This document shows positions 22,542-34,700 of a DNA stretch of 64,000 bases, piece after piece. The translations under genes and the position numbers were made by a program. Under the pieces are notes generated by a model that searched no databases, was not told the origin of the DNA, and was given only the letters and a program-made list of their open reading frames with translations. The stretch is from contig NC_088301.1 of the NCBI RefSeq assembly GCF_032854445.1, positions 25,714,402-25,778,401 of the forward strand. Reading direction: 5' to 3'. Every line of letters begins with the position of its first letter. The stretch's first letter is position 1. This DNA comes from Liolophura sinensis (Eukaryota > Mollusca > Polyplacophora > Chitonida > Chitonidae).

Positions 22542-23458
22542 TTAGTGAGCCAAAAGCGCGCCAATGTCAGTACCCCTTGAGTTAGAATCCAAAGACCCCA
22601 CAGATCGTATCATTTCCGCGGGTGCCCCGGCCGGCAGGTCGCGGGTGTTCCTGATAAACTTTTCTTGGATGTGCTTGTCCGACAGGGGTCTCCTCCAGTG
22701 GCCGTACGGCGTGTCACACCTGCCCGTCACCACGCTTCCGTCCTGTAGCTGGACTTCGACAACCACGTACATATCCTCAAAACTGGCAACGTTGTCCTCA
22801 GGCGTTATAACAGCTGTCTTCTCCAAAAGGCCTTGAAGGGACGGTCTGTGGAGACTGTCGTGGTAGAAGGATTCCGGATGGATCTCTCCGTCTAAGAGGG
22901 CTGTGCAGACCATGAACTGAAAGGAGTGACGGGCCTCGTGTTCCGTCGTCGGCAGCGGACGATTGATGTAGCGAGACTTCGGGGCGGAAATGACGATGTT
23001 GGATATAATTCTCGGATCGAGCTGAAAACTGGCACCGGTGATGGTCCGTCTGACTTCCATGGCGGCGTCTACGGCCCAGTGCATTCCGAGATGAGCCGGA
23101 AACCGTTTGATTGCGATGTCTTGGTCATGAAGAACAAACTGGTCCCTCTGGGAATGCGTCCTCATGAATTCCTCCGGATCGTAGTCATCATAGAACGCCC
23201 CGAACCCTGACTGCATGTCCAAGATGTCGTCGTTACCCTCGATGCCGTGTTCCGCCATCAAAGCAGCCTCCAAACCAAAACCTTGCAGACTTTCCACAGT
23301 GGAGAGGCTTTGTCTTGGTGCCAGCATTCGCCATCGGAGCTCCGGCAAAAGAGGCGGCTATAGCTAAGGCATGTCGACTTTTCTTTGGGCCGAAACCCAA
23401 GAGTTTGGAAGCCGCAGCCGCACTGCCCATCACTCCGACAACGGCGGGAGGATGGAAC
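22542..23458 (-). CDS. ACOD1: ACOD1 exon: C-terminal two thirds, contains the frameshift
   Basis: Acceptor is read from the plus strand at 23459-23460 (TTGAAG on the minus strand); the stop is at 22542-22544. The exon is 917 bp; after the one base that completes the split Arg codon, 916 remain, one more than a multiple of three. The first frame runs MGSAAAASKLLGFG...KPLHCGKSAR and then would stop near 23233. The second frame takes up at FGLEAALMAEHGIEG and runs to the end. The switch falls on four A (plus strand) at 23277-23280, where three would keep the frame. Confidence 0.88.
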
Positions 23459-26400
23459 CTTCAAGAAACAAGAATACAAAGGTATTTATGTTTATTATTG
23501 TTACAAAAAATAAGTCTTTGTGTCCTTTCACAATTACATTCATAACGCAAAAAAACAGCTTATACTTACTACAGACAAAATCATTCAAGCTAGAAAGCAG
23601 CAATGCAGTGCAGGCTCATAGATGACTGCCAACTTTCGTCAAAAGAAATGGAGATCTTTCACAATGGACAGTGATGTTGCTCTGGTGATAGGAAGAGTTC
23701 TGTTTCACCAAACTTCGTGAATTAATTTGCTTGTAACGTTTTTTAAAGCTAATTTTAAATTTTCAACCATGATGGAAGTACCAGTTGCAAGACCAATTTC
23801 TAAAACAACGATCAACGAAAACCGCCATCGAACAAAGAAAGTAAGAAGTTACACGTCTTGTCAAATGAAGCCTTTATCAGTTGCTGATGACGCTGGAAAA
23901 CTAAAGGCATGTGTGCATCATACGAGTTACAATGAACAAAGCGTTGTGTAACCTTGCCATTAGTTTAATGGCCCTTGATATAAGACGACTTGAAATATGA
24001 AGTCTCCACGCAATGCTAATGATTACCTTCGAGGTATTTCCCGGGCTTGTCTGGAACACCTCATAAGGAGTCCCTGGACCTGAACGCCTACGTTATAAGC
24101 CAGGATAAGGTCTTCGCCGCTGGGTCTGTACTGTCCCGTCATCGTCTCTGCCAGGGCTAGGATGGTCGGCACCACAGGTCCGCTCGGGTGAGTCGCTGGG
24201 TGCCAAGTATCATCAAAATCCATCGAGTGAACACTGACCCCGTTGATGTAAGCGGCCATAGAGGGAGAGGTCCTGCGGCCACCGCTGCCCCAGATGATAC
24301 TGCCGATCTCTCCATGTCCTAATGCCGGGTCATCGCTAAGTAGTCCGGCGTCTAGTCCCCAGCGGATGATGGACTGAGTGATGTCGGTCTTAGAACCGAG
24401 GTACCCCACCCCGAGGGTGTCCAGAATCATCCTCTTACTTCTGTGCAGGGTCAGGTCTGACAGGTGAGACATGGAAGCGTTTGTGATTTGATCAGCAAAC
24501 CATGAAGTCGTGTTTCCTGCAGGTAGACTCTGAACCTCTGTTCACAAAGGAGAAGAAAATGTCATCTTTTTAGTACAATAGGGAATTTACGCCATTTATG
24601 AGTCTTGTTTAGACTGAAAAGTGAAAGCGGAGGAATTTAGAAATTTACCTCACTCACTGAGCTATCCGCCTATTCCCACAGTTTCGGGAGCGGTAGATCC
24701 AGGGTCAATCCTGGGTCGAGTCACACCTTACACTTTAAAAGAAGAAGTTGTAACTTCCTCGCTTGGGGTTCAGCATGAAGGGGATAGTGCAACGACAGGT
24801 TTACCCGTATCAGTATAATGGCTCGGGTGGGGCGACTTATTTACCTTCGGTAAGTCGTCTCAGTGAAGCAGCACTAAATAAAAGAGCGGTGGAAATCCGT
24901 CCTGCAACAAGGAGGTACATTACATACACCTAAGGATTCCTTCTTCGTCATATGACTGGAAAATTGTTGAGCACGACGTTAAACCACAAGGTCTCACCCA
25001 AAAGGATGCACTGTTAAGTTAGGCTAATGTCTGTTCCGTTTCACTGAATGTATATGCGAGCTACCCAAAGATAGACATATCTGTGTTGCGCAAAACTCCC
25101 ACTGTGCCACTGTGCCAAACTACACACTTGTGCACTTCCTACACATGCGCACTGCTGCTTGTATAACTTCTATAATCAAATAAACTATTTCCAAGTACAG
25201 GCTGGTCGAGACAGTGTTCAACAGTCCATCAAGCAGTAATTCACTTATGGTTATTTAGACTCACTCATGACGATAACTGACGCCATGGTTACAAGTAAAA
25301 TATTCAGTGTGTGTAATATAAGAAATATTGAGACATTCGTAAAATAGTGAAAAAATAAAGGTATTTATTTCAGTTATAACACGGTGGAAGGAAACTGAGC
25401 AGAACCCGGGGAAACCCTTGACCATCCGCAGTTTGCTGCAAAACTTTTCCAGCTAGAAAGTCATCATGAGCTGGGCTTGAACTCATAGCAACAGCATTGG
25501 TTAGAGGAATAAACGAACAATCTGTGGATAGTGCTGCTATATATGCTATCATGGTAGGTAACAAAACAATTCAAGTCATTGTTAGGATTTCTTGAGGGTG
25601 GGGGATTGATGTCCAATAGTAGTTGATCAATTAAACTACATATGTGCTAACAGAAACACAATTCCCCTACATAATGTGCGCAGAGGGCATACGTGTACGT
25701 TTGTATCCGGTTCTTGGCTTTACTGGCACGTTGAATTGTGACCACTACGCAAGCGTGGCTAAGAGGAAAACCAACATTTAATCATACTCAGGTTTTGTTT
25801 TACATATATAAATATCATTTAACAATTGTTACAAACAATATTAGACAATATTTTTCGAACTTCATGCACTGACTAAACAAAGGCGGTTGTTTAATTTTAG
25901 TCCGCAACAAAACTGGGTTTATATTTTTTTAGACAAAGGTGTGTAACAAAGGGTATCTCACAATAACGTCATTGAAAGGGATGAGGCGAACCATTGTTTT
26001 ATGTCAGAATACTCTCACAACTCGAGACACACTTGGACAAAGACTTCACGCACGAGCTTTTCAAAGAATTTGGATGTTCCGCCGACTGTATGTGACAGGA
26101 ATGCGGAAAGTCGACTTTTTATTCACAATTTATCCGTTTCAGCACTTCACTTGTTGTCTACAGATTGTTTTGTAATGAAATATTCTTTCATAACACGTGA
26201 CTTAATTCCACTAAATAGAAGAAATGAGTTCGTGGACAATGAAGTTATGCTTTCTGCTGATTTACGTGGAATTCAACACAAAGAGGGCCTTTCGGTTAAT
26301 TGTTTTTAATCAAATATTTTTAATTGCACATGGCTCAATTCCATTAAATACGATCGAGAAATGAAGCCGTGGACAATGAAGTCATGCTTTCTGTTTACGT

Positions 26401-28734
26401 GGAATTCACGTCTGTCACAACGAAGACTTCGTAGTTAACAGTTTTAGAGGACATATTTTCAATGGCACATGACTCTTTCCGTTAAATACGGGAAATGAGG
26501 CCCTGAACAATATACATTGAGGCCTTAAGTTACATGGGATTCGTGACAAAGATGATATTTCAGTACATAAAATGTGTATACTGTATTAAAAGAAGCTTGA
26601 CTCAGCAACACCGTAATGAAAAATGACATTTGACTAAAACATCCTGTTGACGATGTCAAACCTTACTGGCGAACTAGATTAAAGCAGAAAGTCCCTGAGG
26701 AACAAATTTCTATCCAGGGTTAAACAACTTGACCCCATAACCCGTTTTCAGGAACTGTTTTGTCGCAGTCATTTCTGAGAAAAAGCAGAGCATGTTTACT
26801 GTTCAACTCGTGCCATGAAACACGTGATGGAAAGCCTTCACGTGATACATGTGATTTGCAGCTACTTTTCTTTTCCTCAATATTCAGGCTTCGGCTTTCA
26901 ATTAGAGATTGCCATATATTTAACGAAGGTCGTTGGTTTACTTCAGAAGCTCCGGTTTCCTACACCCATAAACCTGATGGTTGTCATGTAAATAATAAAA
27001 ATTTAAAAAGAACCGTCTGATTTATTTATTTATTTATTTATTTGATTGTTACTTAATGCCAAAGAGCAATGTGGGAATTTCAAAATTCGACATGAAATTC
27101 AGGTATTTGACGAAATTGCGCTTTATACAGCGAGATTTTCATGTTAACAGGTAGACTAATGTTAACAACACATTGGAAAGCGGGACTGCTCATTAGATGG
27201 ACTCTATCTTCGAAATTGTTTACTCCATATACAATACAGCTAGAAAAATGACTAGAAAATGAAAGTCACTTAGTTTTAAAGCGGCTTACATTATATAGAT
27301 TTATAGCTTACATTTCTGTTTATTAATAGATGATATCAGTTATCACTACTTCCTGAATGTCGAAATGCCCGTGTGAAGTATTTCTGTCTCCAAGGACTGT
27401 TGATTGTGGAGTCCAGGATGTGGCACTTGTGAGCGGTCTTGAGAACAATTGTAACGTCTATTGATAGCTCGCGTGATCACGTGAGACGTCCGTACTCGCA
27501 GATATCGATGTTTGTTGAGTGTTCAATAATCAAACTTCATATATCGGTTTAGAACAAGTATCGATGTAGTGACAGACTAAAACCAACCAATGAACCGCAG
27601 TCAGTGTATATAAATGGGTTTGCAGCAAGTATCGATATATACATAATAACAAACTAAAACCAACCAATGAACCAGTTTCAGTTTAGGACATCAATAGTAT
27701 TCACATGATAAAAAAAATATGGTATAATAAATGTACCATATGCATTTGACTGACCGATGGCTTTCGCTGACTAATACGTCTATATCAACCATTTATGTAA
27801 CACTCGACACTTCATTTACTAAATTATTCATTGAATTTCATTCTTTTTTAAACCATCATCGATTTTTTATGGCAGATTCTGCTGATGTTTTGTCGTTCCT
27901 CTAATGATTTTTTTTTTCAGTAGCAACATATTTAACTACTTACAATCAAATGAACCACATTAATATAGCTGACGAGGCGTAAAACCACAGTTAACATTCA
28001 TTCAAACCACTTAACCACGTACATCCGTTTGGATGTACAATTTCTAACTTTGGCCATTCACTTCCTGACTTGTATATCCTTATATAGCGCTGATTGATGT
28101 CGATCACCGGATTAGTAGCATTTAAATGAGATGAGGCAAACTTTCAACTCCCGGAGCACAGCTGATTTACCTTATATGTCATGATTACCCATTCACAGGC
28201 AGCAAGGCTTTGAACCTGTATAGCAGGTGTGACGTAACAATCCCGAAGATTTCCGACTGTTGACGGAAAAATGCATAACCATGCAGTATCAATTGACTAT
28301 CGGCTTTATAATCTAGAAAATTTAGATTTATACATCATTTTTAAAACGAACTGAACTAAGAACTGAAACACGGCTTTCCAAACCCGACAAAAGCTTACAT
28401 AGTGCGATTTGTGGTATGGACTTGTCGAATTCGGCATGTTGAACGAAAATTGAAAAAGCGCGCTTTAACACGGTGCGATTTGTCGAATTCTACACAATTA
28501 TATGAAATAACTGTGTATCTTGTTTTTATCTAATGAATTCGACTAGTCGATAGATCTACGAAACTATTAAAAACAGTCTGTATACTAACCAGCTAGAGGC
28601 AGTGCCTGATGGCTGAACTTCCGGATCGTCTGTCCCGCCTGAGCCTCTTCTGAAATGGTCGAGGCTTGTCTGGTCGGCTGTACACCTGTTAGCCTGGGTA
28701 GTAAAGGCACCAGGGCGCGAGATATGGATTCGCT
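22542..28734 (-). CDS. ACOD1: ACOD1/IRG1-like cis-aconitate decarboxylase (5' incomplete, one frameshift)
   Basis: Gene-level entry. Minus-strand exons 28590-28734, 24027-24537 and 22542-23458 join in phase and read as a MmgE/PrpD-family protein closest to ACOD1/IRG1, which decarboxylates cis-aconitate to itaconate in mitochondria. Visible motifs: HSMDFDDTWHPATHPSG, RFHPPAVVG, GTKTKPLH, GFGAFYDDY, RYINRPLPTTEHEARHSFQF and YGHWRRPLS. The residues I recall as the active site in the mammalian enzyme (Asp and Thr of DFDDT, His of PATH, His of RFHPP, Lys of TKPLH, Tyr of RYINRP) are all kept. The first found exon is Arg-rich and hydrophobic, as in a mitochondrial presequence. No ATG precedes it in frame, so a first exon is missing. 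An extra base in an A run at 23277-23280 breaks the frame after the Lys motif: either assembly error or recent mutation. Confidence 0.88.
24027..24537 (-). CDS. ACOD1: ACOD1 exon: N-terminal catalytic segment
   Basis: Acceptor GTGAACAG ends at 24538 and donor GTAATC begins at 24026; phase 1 in, phase 2 out. It encodes GNTTSWFADQITNASMSHLS, SKRMILDTLGVGYLG, IIWGSGGRRTSPSMAAYINGV and SVHSMDFDDTWHPATHPSG, then AREIPR, with the last codon split. These are the helical-domain and active-site segments of the family. Confidence 0.9.
24640..25005 (+). repeat. SINE family 2, full-length, inside the large ACOD1 intron
   Basis: tRNA-like start (CACTCACTGAGCTATCCGCC, then a box-B-like GGGTCGAGTCAC). The body is GGGGATAGTGCAACGACAGG and TTTACCCGTATCAGTATAAT, and the 3' end GGATTCCTTCTTCGTCATAT and AATTGTTGAGCACGACGTTA. 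The 3' end matches the pieces at 10460-10536 and 18905-18985. It resembles a widespread mollusc SINE (recall only). Confidence 0.7.
25372..25512 (-). repeat. SINE family 1, old internal fragment
   Basis: AGGAAACTGAGCAGAACCCG, CTTGACCATCCGCAGTTTGC and ATGAGCTGGGCTTGAACTCA are diverged versions of the SINE in minus orientation. No tail and no box A. Confidence 0.65.
26190..26560 (+). repeat. Degenerate tandem repeat, unit about 135 bp, three units
   Basis: Units begin near 26193 (CACGTGACTTAATTCCACTA), 26327 (GCACATGGCTCAATTCCATT) and 26464 (GCACATGACTCTTTCCGTTA). Each continues with AAATGA...TGGACAATGAAG and a TTACGTGGAATTC-like word. It lies in the ACOD1 intron. Confidence 0.6.
27016..27050 (-). 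repeat. (TTTA)n SINE tail remnant
   Basis: (TTTA)n followed by TTTGATTGTTACTT, a remnant of a family 1 3' end. Confidence 0.5.
27535..27690 (+). repeat. Two-copy direct repeat, unit about 78 bp
   Basis: AAGTATCGATGTAGTGACAG with AAAACCAACCAATGAACC is repeated as AAGTATCGATATATACATAA with AAAACCAACCAATGAACC. A TATAAATGGG sits between the copies. Intronic with respect to ACOD1. Confidence 0.55.
28590..28734 (-). CDS. ACOD1: ACOD1 exon: presumed mitochondrial presequence region
   Basis: Acceptor GTCTTGTAG ends at 28735; donor GTTAGT begins at 28589. Phase 0 gives SESISRALVPLLPRLTGVQP, TRQASTIS and IRKFSHQALPLA before a split Glu codon. Basic and hydroxylated residues without acid at the start fit a matrix-targeting segment. 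It is supported by phase agreement with the next exon (4 kb intron) rather than by strong sequence similarity. A TAG lies directly before it in frame, so an upstream coding exon is needed. Confidence 0.6.
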
Positions 28735-31478
28735 CTACAAGACAAAGCGAAAATATGCGTATACTACAAATTCTTTTCACACAGAAATATTGGGAAACAG
28801 CTAACTTTCATTCTAGTTATACCATGTAACTACATGATAAGAACATGCATGTATAGTCACATAAAGTAATTTCATTGACTGAGAAATTACTACCTTGGAA
28901 TCGTCATATGAGGGTCTTGGATTTTGGATAAACAGGCATGTATCCGTTGTAGAAATTTGTGAATGAAATCCCTACATAACTGTAGAGTTTAGCATAACCT
29001 CTATTAACGTAAAGGGTGATTGTGAAATAAAGCACTAGACTTGACATGTTTTACTGGTATTAATTTATCCACGTTAAATATTCGATGGTAAACATTTGCT
29101 AATCCCCGAGGTTGTCCAGTACATAAACAAATTGCGATAAACAAGAATTATGACAAAATATATGTTATTTCCCCTTATAACAACTATAAATAGATGTATT
29201 AGTTTACAGACAGTTTACGTGTTTTTACCTTTCTGTCTGTCTGACGGTAAATGTAAATTACATATCATGAAGCTACGTCTCTCATATGTAATATAACTAA
29301 CCGGAAAATAGCTTGACATAGACAACATGTTGTTCTTTAACCGTTCCTGACGATTCAAAAGCTAGGTGGTACATTCTGAACCATGTTATAATGATTCCTC
29401 ACATGCCTATAATAGCTAACAGAAAAGTAACTAAACTGAGAAAACATGCTTCACTCTAACCGTTCCTGACGATTTTTAAATTACATGATGGATGCAGTAA
29501 AACCCATACGGGGTGGTTATTTCTCATATCTATCAGAAATAAATCTTACCTTAGACAACATTCTGTATGCGTTCTTCTCTTCTCTCTGGCGAAGTATCAG
29601 GAAATGGTTTACTCAGGACGCTATCCAATTTTATGCGCTTATCCATTTGCCTACGTCACGTGACGTGTTGGGCGGTGACATCAGAGTAGGCCTACAGCTA
29701 CCCTCTGAGTGTTTTTTTTTCTTTTCCTTTTCTGCGTGCATTTTTGTGTATTTTTTTCTCGTACCAGTCAGGAGACGTTAAGGAGAAAATAGTTTAAGCG
29801 GAACTGAAAGCAAAAACTTTGCTTTGATTTATTAACACGTTTGATAGCAGCTCAACATGATCTGGGGCCAATTCCACAAAACCATTTCTGACTTAAGTCA
29901 AAATTTTCACATTAGATCTTAAAGCTTATGTTTCAGCAAAAAAAAAAATCAAAATTTTGTCCACCTCATCAATATTATCTTAAGACAAATGTGTCCAACT
30001 TTCAATTTTCAGTACCAAAGCCTAAGCATTATTCAGCGGTTTTGAACTGAAATATGTTTATTCAAATATTTGCCCCACGACCCCCTGCCCTAAAAAATGT
30101 ACTCATCCAAGTATAGTAATTGCTTCCCAACATATTATACCTTTCAAAGGAGTTCAAATCAAACTTCTCAGGTAAGCAAATTCACAAAAAAAACACACAA
30201 AAAACACAATGTATTTACATGAAAATATGACATTTAACTGTAACTGTAGAATAACACTGCTTTCATTAACCATAGTCTTAATTACATGTATAGAGTCTGC
30301 ATTTAACCCGGGCAATATAGGCGATGTTCCGCATTGAAACGTGACTGGGGAAGGCACACCGTAGACCCAAGCTAACAGCTCGGCCCGGCACTTATAGATC
30401 AGAAATAAGCTGGCTAAGCTCTAAACCGTGCGCATATGATAATCAGCCTTCACACGTTAGTGACATCCGTATACCTTAAGTTTTGTTTATCTTAAATGAC
30501 TGGCTTATCACTGGTTTTTAGGCGTTTTTAAACCATCATTGTTCTGTGAAGATCAAAATAGTCTGCAGCCTTTACTCTCGACTCAAGTCTTTAATTTGAA
30601 CGCAGAAAACCAGGGTCTATGGATATGTTATTTTGGGTCAACCCATGAAGTCTATATCCGTTATGTCTAGCAGGGGGTCCACTTTGTACATTACCAAATA
30701 TATATAATTTCCTAAACAAGGGTATGACGAAATTCGTTTTAGAAAAGGAAAGTGGTTGATAAATCCATCTGTTTTTACAGCTAACGTAATATGAATATGC
30801 TATAAATCTGCGCGAGATGATCATGCGCACGGAACCTCGTGGATGGTGTATTTACAAACAGATTATCAGCCGATTATGGCTGAGGTGGGCAAAAAATGCG
30901 GACATTAGGGAATATAAATAAAAACCAGCTGCTTCTAGAAAATGCAGACGAAGTAGTCTCGTTGTCAGGCCTGCGTATAGGTAAGAGCATACGTACGCCA
31001 CATACACTGTCTTACACCTGTAAACCTAGGCCTGTATGTGAGAGTGACAGGGAGCGGGAAAATAATGATGATCAAAGGTCGACAACTCTGTTCATAAACA
31101 GACGCATACATGGTCAAGGTTAAAAAGATGGGCATACAAACAAAAAAATGCTCGCTTTGCTCCCCCTCCCCGTAGCGAGATAACAGTCCAGATTTAGCGG
31201 CTCCTTGATTTGTCATTAAGCACACAATACAGGAAGAAACTTTTGGAATTTCATGCAAATAGTCCCATGAGATCATCGTGTGACAGTTTCGGTAACTGAT
31301 ATGCGTACGCCGGTCACATGCGAGTAAAGCCCGCCCTCTTTCAACCACATCCTGGTGGCTAAAGAAATTTCAACCTATCCAGAGAAATCAAAAGCTTTGC
31401 TTTTCCCGTTTTCGATGAATGTGTTACATTGTGCCGGATTATTTTCGACACGCCGTTGTGAAATAACCTCCAGCAGAC
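28735..31478. other. Interval between ACOD1 and the PhyH gene
   Basis: Expected to contain the missing ACOD1 first exon and both promoters. CCGTTCCTGACGATT occurs twice (about 29342 and 29462), within a loose 120-bp duplication. No ATG-bearing exon with convincing transit-peptide coding and a phase-matched donor could be chosen. Confidence 0.35.
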
Positions 31479-31485
31479 TATAAAT
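31479..31485 (+). promoter_or_regulatory. TATA box of the PhyH gene
   Basis: TATAAAT lies 105-111 bases before the ATG at 31590. A pyrimidine-rich CCATTCTGTCACAGTT about 20-35 bases downstream could hold the start site, giving a short 5' leader without an obvious intron. Confidence 0.6.
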
Positions 31486-31589
31486 TCGGAGACGTTCTCC
31501 ATTCTGTCACAGTTGTAAGCTCAGCAGGTTACTTGACAGGCATAAACTGATCATCCGAAGCCTAAAGCGACCACACAACGATCAAAAGC

Positions 31590-31713
31590 ATGGAGACGAG
31601 AAATATTGCTCAGTATTTTGACACAAACGGATACATAGGGAGTCTGAACGTCCTTGACAAGGATGAGGTTGATGACCTCAAATCCAACTTCAAAGCCTTT
31701 GAGGACGACATTG
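31590..31713 (+). CDS. PhyH gene exon 1
   Basis: Starts at ATG 31590 and encodes METRNIAQYFDTNGYIGSLN, VLDKDEVDDL and FEDDI. The 'F..nGyig...vls.eevd.l' pattern is the standard PhyH N-terminus, which supports this start. Donor GTAAGT follows 31713 in phase 1. Confidence 0.88.
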
Positions 31714-34700
31714 GTAAGTAAAATGGATGTACAGGTTATCAAGGCTAAAGTATTCTTGACAGAAAGATGATGCCAATGATCTTGCCCACGTCTCATTCCA
31801 CTATCATTTTCAGCCATGCGTTAGATGAACCCACTCTTTCCAACGCACATTACGTCTTTAATTTCGCTTTGGCCAGCGTACAACTTTTAATCAAAATAGC
31901 TATATCCTGAATATCATTTAGTCCTTCATTCCCCAGTGATCACCGGCGAATTTTTCAGCCATAAATATGAGGTATGCCTCTATTTTTACTATGAACCGCT
32001 TATGTCTTTAATATCCATAAAATTATTTAGTCGTTCATTGCGTTGTAGAGCAACCTTCTCGTGTTTTCACTTTGTTCTTGCCACGGTATGGCTGAAATAT
32101 TGCCGATGTGGCGTTAAACCATAATCACTCATTCATTCATTAATTCATTCATTGTAGAGCATCGCTCTATCATTCTGCTTTTGCCGGTATTGCCTATTCC
32201 TTGACCGCATCTATATCTTTTAGTCGTTTGATACACTATCTTTGTAGTGCTTCACTTCGCTAGAGCGCCGGATTATCCTTTAACCGTAGTGTGCATGTAA
32301 ATGTTGAATGTCACTATGAACATACTAGCCTGATATTTATTTTCTTCACTTTGCTAGAGCCACTGTCAATCTTTCGGCCATAGGATTTGCTTGCGTAATA
32401 TAATAGTTCTACGGTTAACCTTTTAAATGACCTTCACCCGCATCACTCTCACTGTCGCATAGAACGGAGAAACAAAAGGAACCACCTATGCCCTATAATC
32501 ATCTCTAGTTTATTTATAGCTTTACTTATATGGGACATTTACTTACTATTACTCTTTTAGGGAAAGCCGATGCGCAATATTCCCTTCACAATGTGCACGT
32601 GGTTCATCCATGGGTGTTGCGATTGGCCAGTCACCCCAGAGTCCTTGGACCAATCAAACAGATTCTTGGGGAGAATCTGATTCTCCTAGACTCGAGATTC
32701 ATCTGTAAATATCCAGATACGGAGGTGCCCGGTAAAGATGGCACTGAGGCGTATGTGGCCTGGCATCAGGACGTCAGGTAAGACCAATCACTATGTAAAT
32801 CTTCTGATAAAAGTAAACTGCATATAATCTCTTCAGCAATGTAAGGGTTCGAACCTAAATGTTGATGAGCAGCTAAAAAGACTAATCAGTCGAAACACGA
32901 TCGGGATCTGATATACAAACACATCAATTTAAAATCTCTTAATTTTGATTTATTAAAATTTTACAATGGATGGAGGAGACCGAAATGTTAGATTTAAACC
33001 ACTGTCTTTTGCAAGTTACTCACGAACTTTTCCACGGACATTTGACGTGCAGAGATTCAAACCGTGTAAAAGGCTCTAGTCACACATATCCACGAAACAG
33101 TGAACATGCGGAAAATCTACAAATTCCCTGCTCAAGGTCTGATTTGAACCTTACGATCAGATTAGTATCGTGCTATTAACAAAACATGCTGTCTGAACAG
33201 GATGTTACATGTCCGCGGTAACAATGATGTAAGTTATTCCCTTTGTTCACTTGCTATTTGAAGGAAATATCATTAAACGCAGGAATTAAACAATTAACCG
33301 GATAATACGCACCAATTTGAAACAATACCGCAATTCTTAAGTGTTTATATCTTCTGGTTTTATAAGACGTTTAAAATTTGCCGGATTCAGTACTGTGAAT
33401 GCAAAATATAGCGGGAGTATCCTTCGAGTTGTTGTAACTTTTACCTTATCACAGTCAAAAGATACAATGTTTAAAATAGTGGTTAACAGTCAACAAACTA
33501 CATGTAACTTCATATGTGCACGACATTTACTGAGATTACTCGAGAGTTGGAACTTGAGTTTGTTCTGTTCAATACAGTATACCTCATAAAAATACAAAAA
33601 TATACAAAAATTGTCTGACTTTCAGAAATTATATGTCTGGCAACACTCACATTACAAATTTTTGCACTTTTAAACACAATATAGAATAGCCGATTCTAAA
33701 TTGGTTAACTTAAACAGGGTTTTTTTGTAACAATTTGTGTTGACGTTGCTGTATACAGGTATTGGGGTGTGACTGGTGACGTTGTGTCAGTATGGCTGGC
33801 TGTAGATGACGCCGATGAAGACAATGGGTGTATGTTCGTCATTCCAGGTATAAGCCTATAACGTCATCCATAGACTTTTTTTCATTTGATTTATTTTATT
33901 GGTTTTTTACGCAGCACTCAAGAATATATCACTAATATGGCGGCGGCTGTGAAGACTTTAAATTGTCCCTGAAATACACCCACAAGCAAGCAGTCAGAAT
34001 GAAATTTTTTTTTACACATGTATACATTCCATAAACATAAATCAGGTACACTTTGTCTGTCTCTAAATTCAAAGATACATACAAGTCGATATGACGTCAT
34101 ATGTGATCTATAAATCAAGAATGGTATATATGGTCCAAGCCTATAAAAGCACATACATCACATTTAAAAAAACAGAAATAAAGATAGCTTAATTTGTAGG
34201 CACGGGAACTTCAAGCTTGATCAGCTGATTTGATTGTATGATGAACTGATCTCATCATACAAAATTTAAACATCTAAGAAGCTAAATATAAGACGGCATT
34301 ACCCCTGTCACAAAAGCGAAAAAATGCGAACACCCATACCTCTCTAGCTTAATTATGGGGGATAATTTCAAGATGAACCAGCATAGCTTTTCCATTGTGA
34401 ATTTTTTTTACCAAAATTGTCTTTTGTTCTTGTAGGAACTCACAAAAGTGGCATTTTAGAGCATCACCAAGCTTCAAAGGGAGGAAACCTACTAACGTCC
34501 AACCAAGAAATTCCCGAGGATCTTTACAACGCTGACGAGGCCGTTCCTTGCCCTCTGAAGGCCGGCCAGATGTCGCTTCATCACGGCCATCTTGTGCACG
34601 GAAGCGGACCCAACCGTTCCGAGCGACGCAGATGCGGCTACGTCATCCGTTACGTGGCAACCTCCGCCTATCCAATCAAGGACGAGAATCGGCCGAGGAA

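Noticed and set aside
24621..24818. 65-codon plus frame inside the ACOD1 intron
   Set aside because: It is the translated body of a family 2 SINE.
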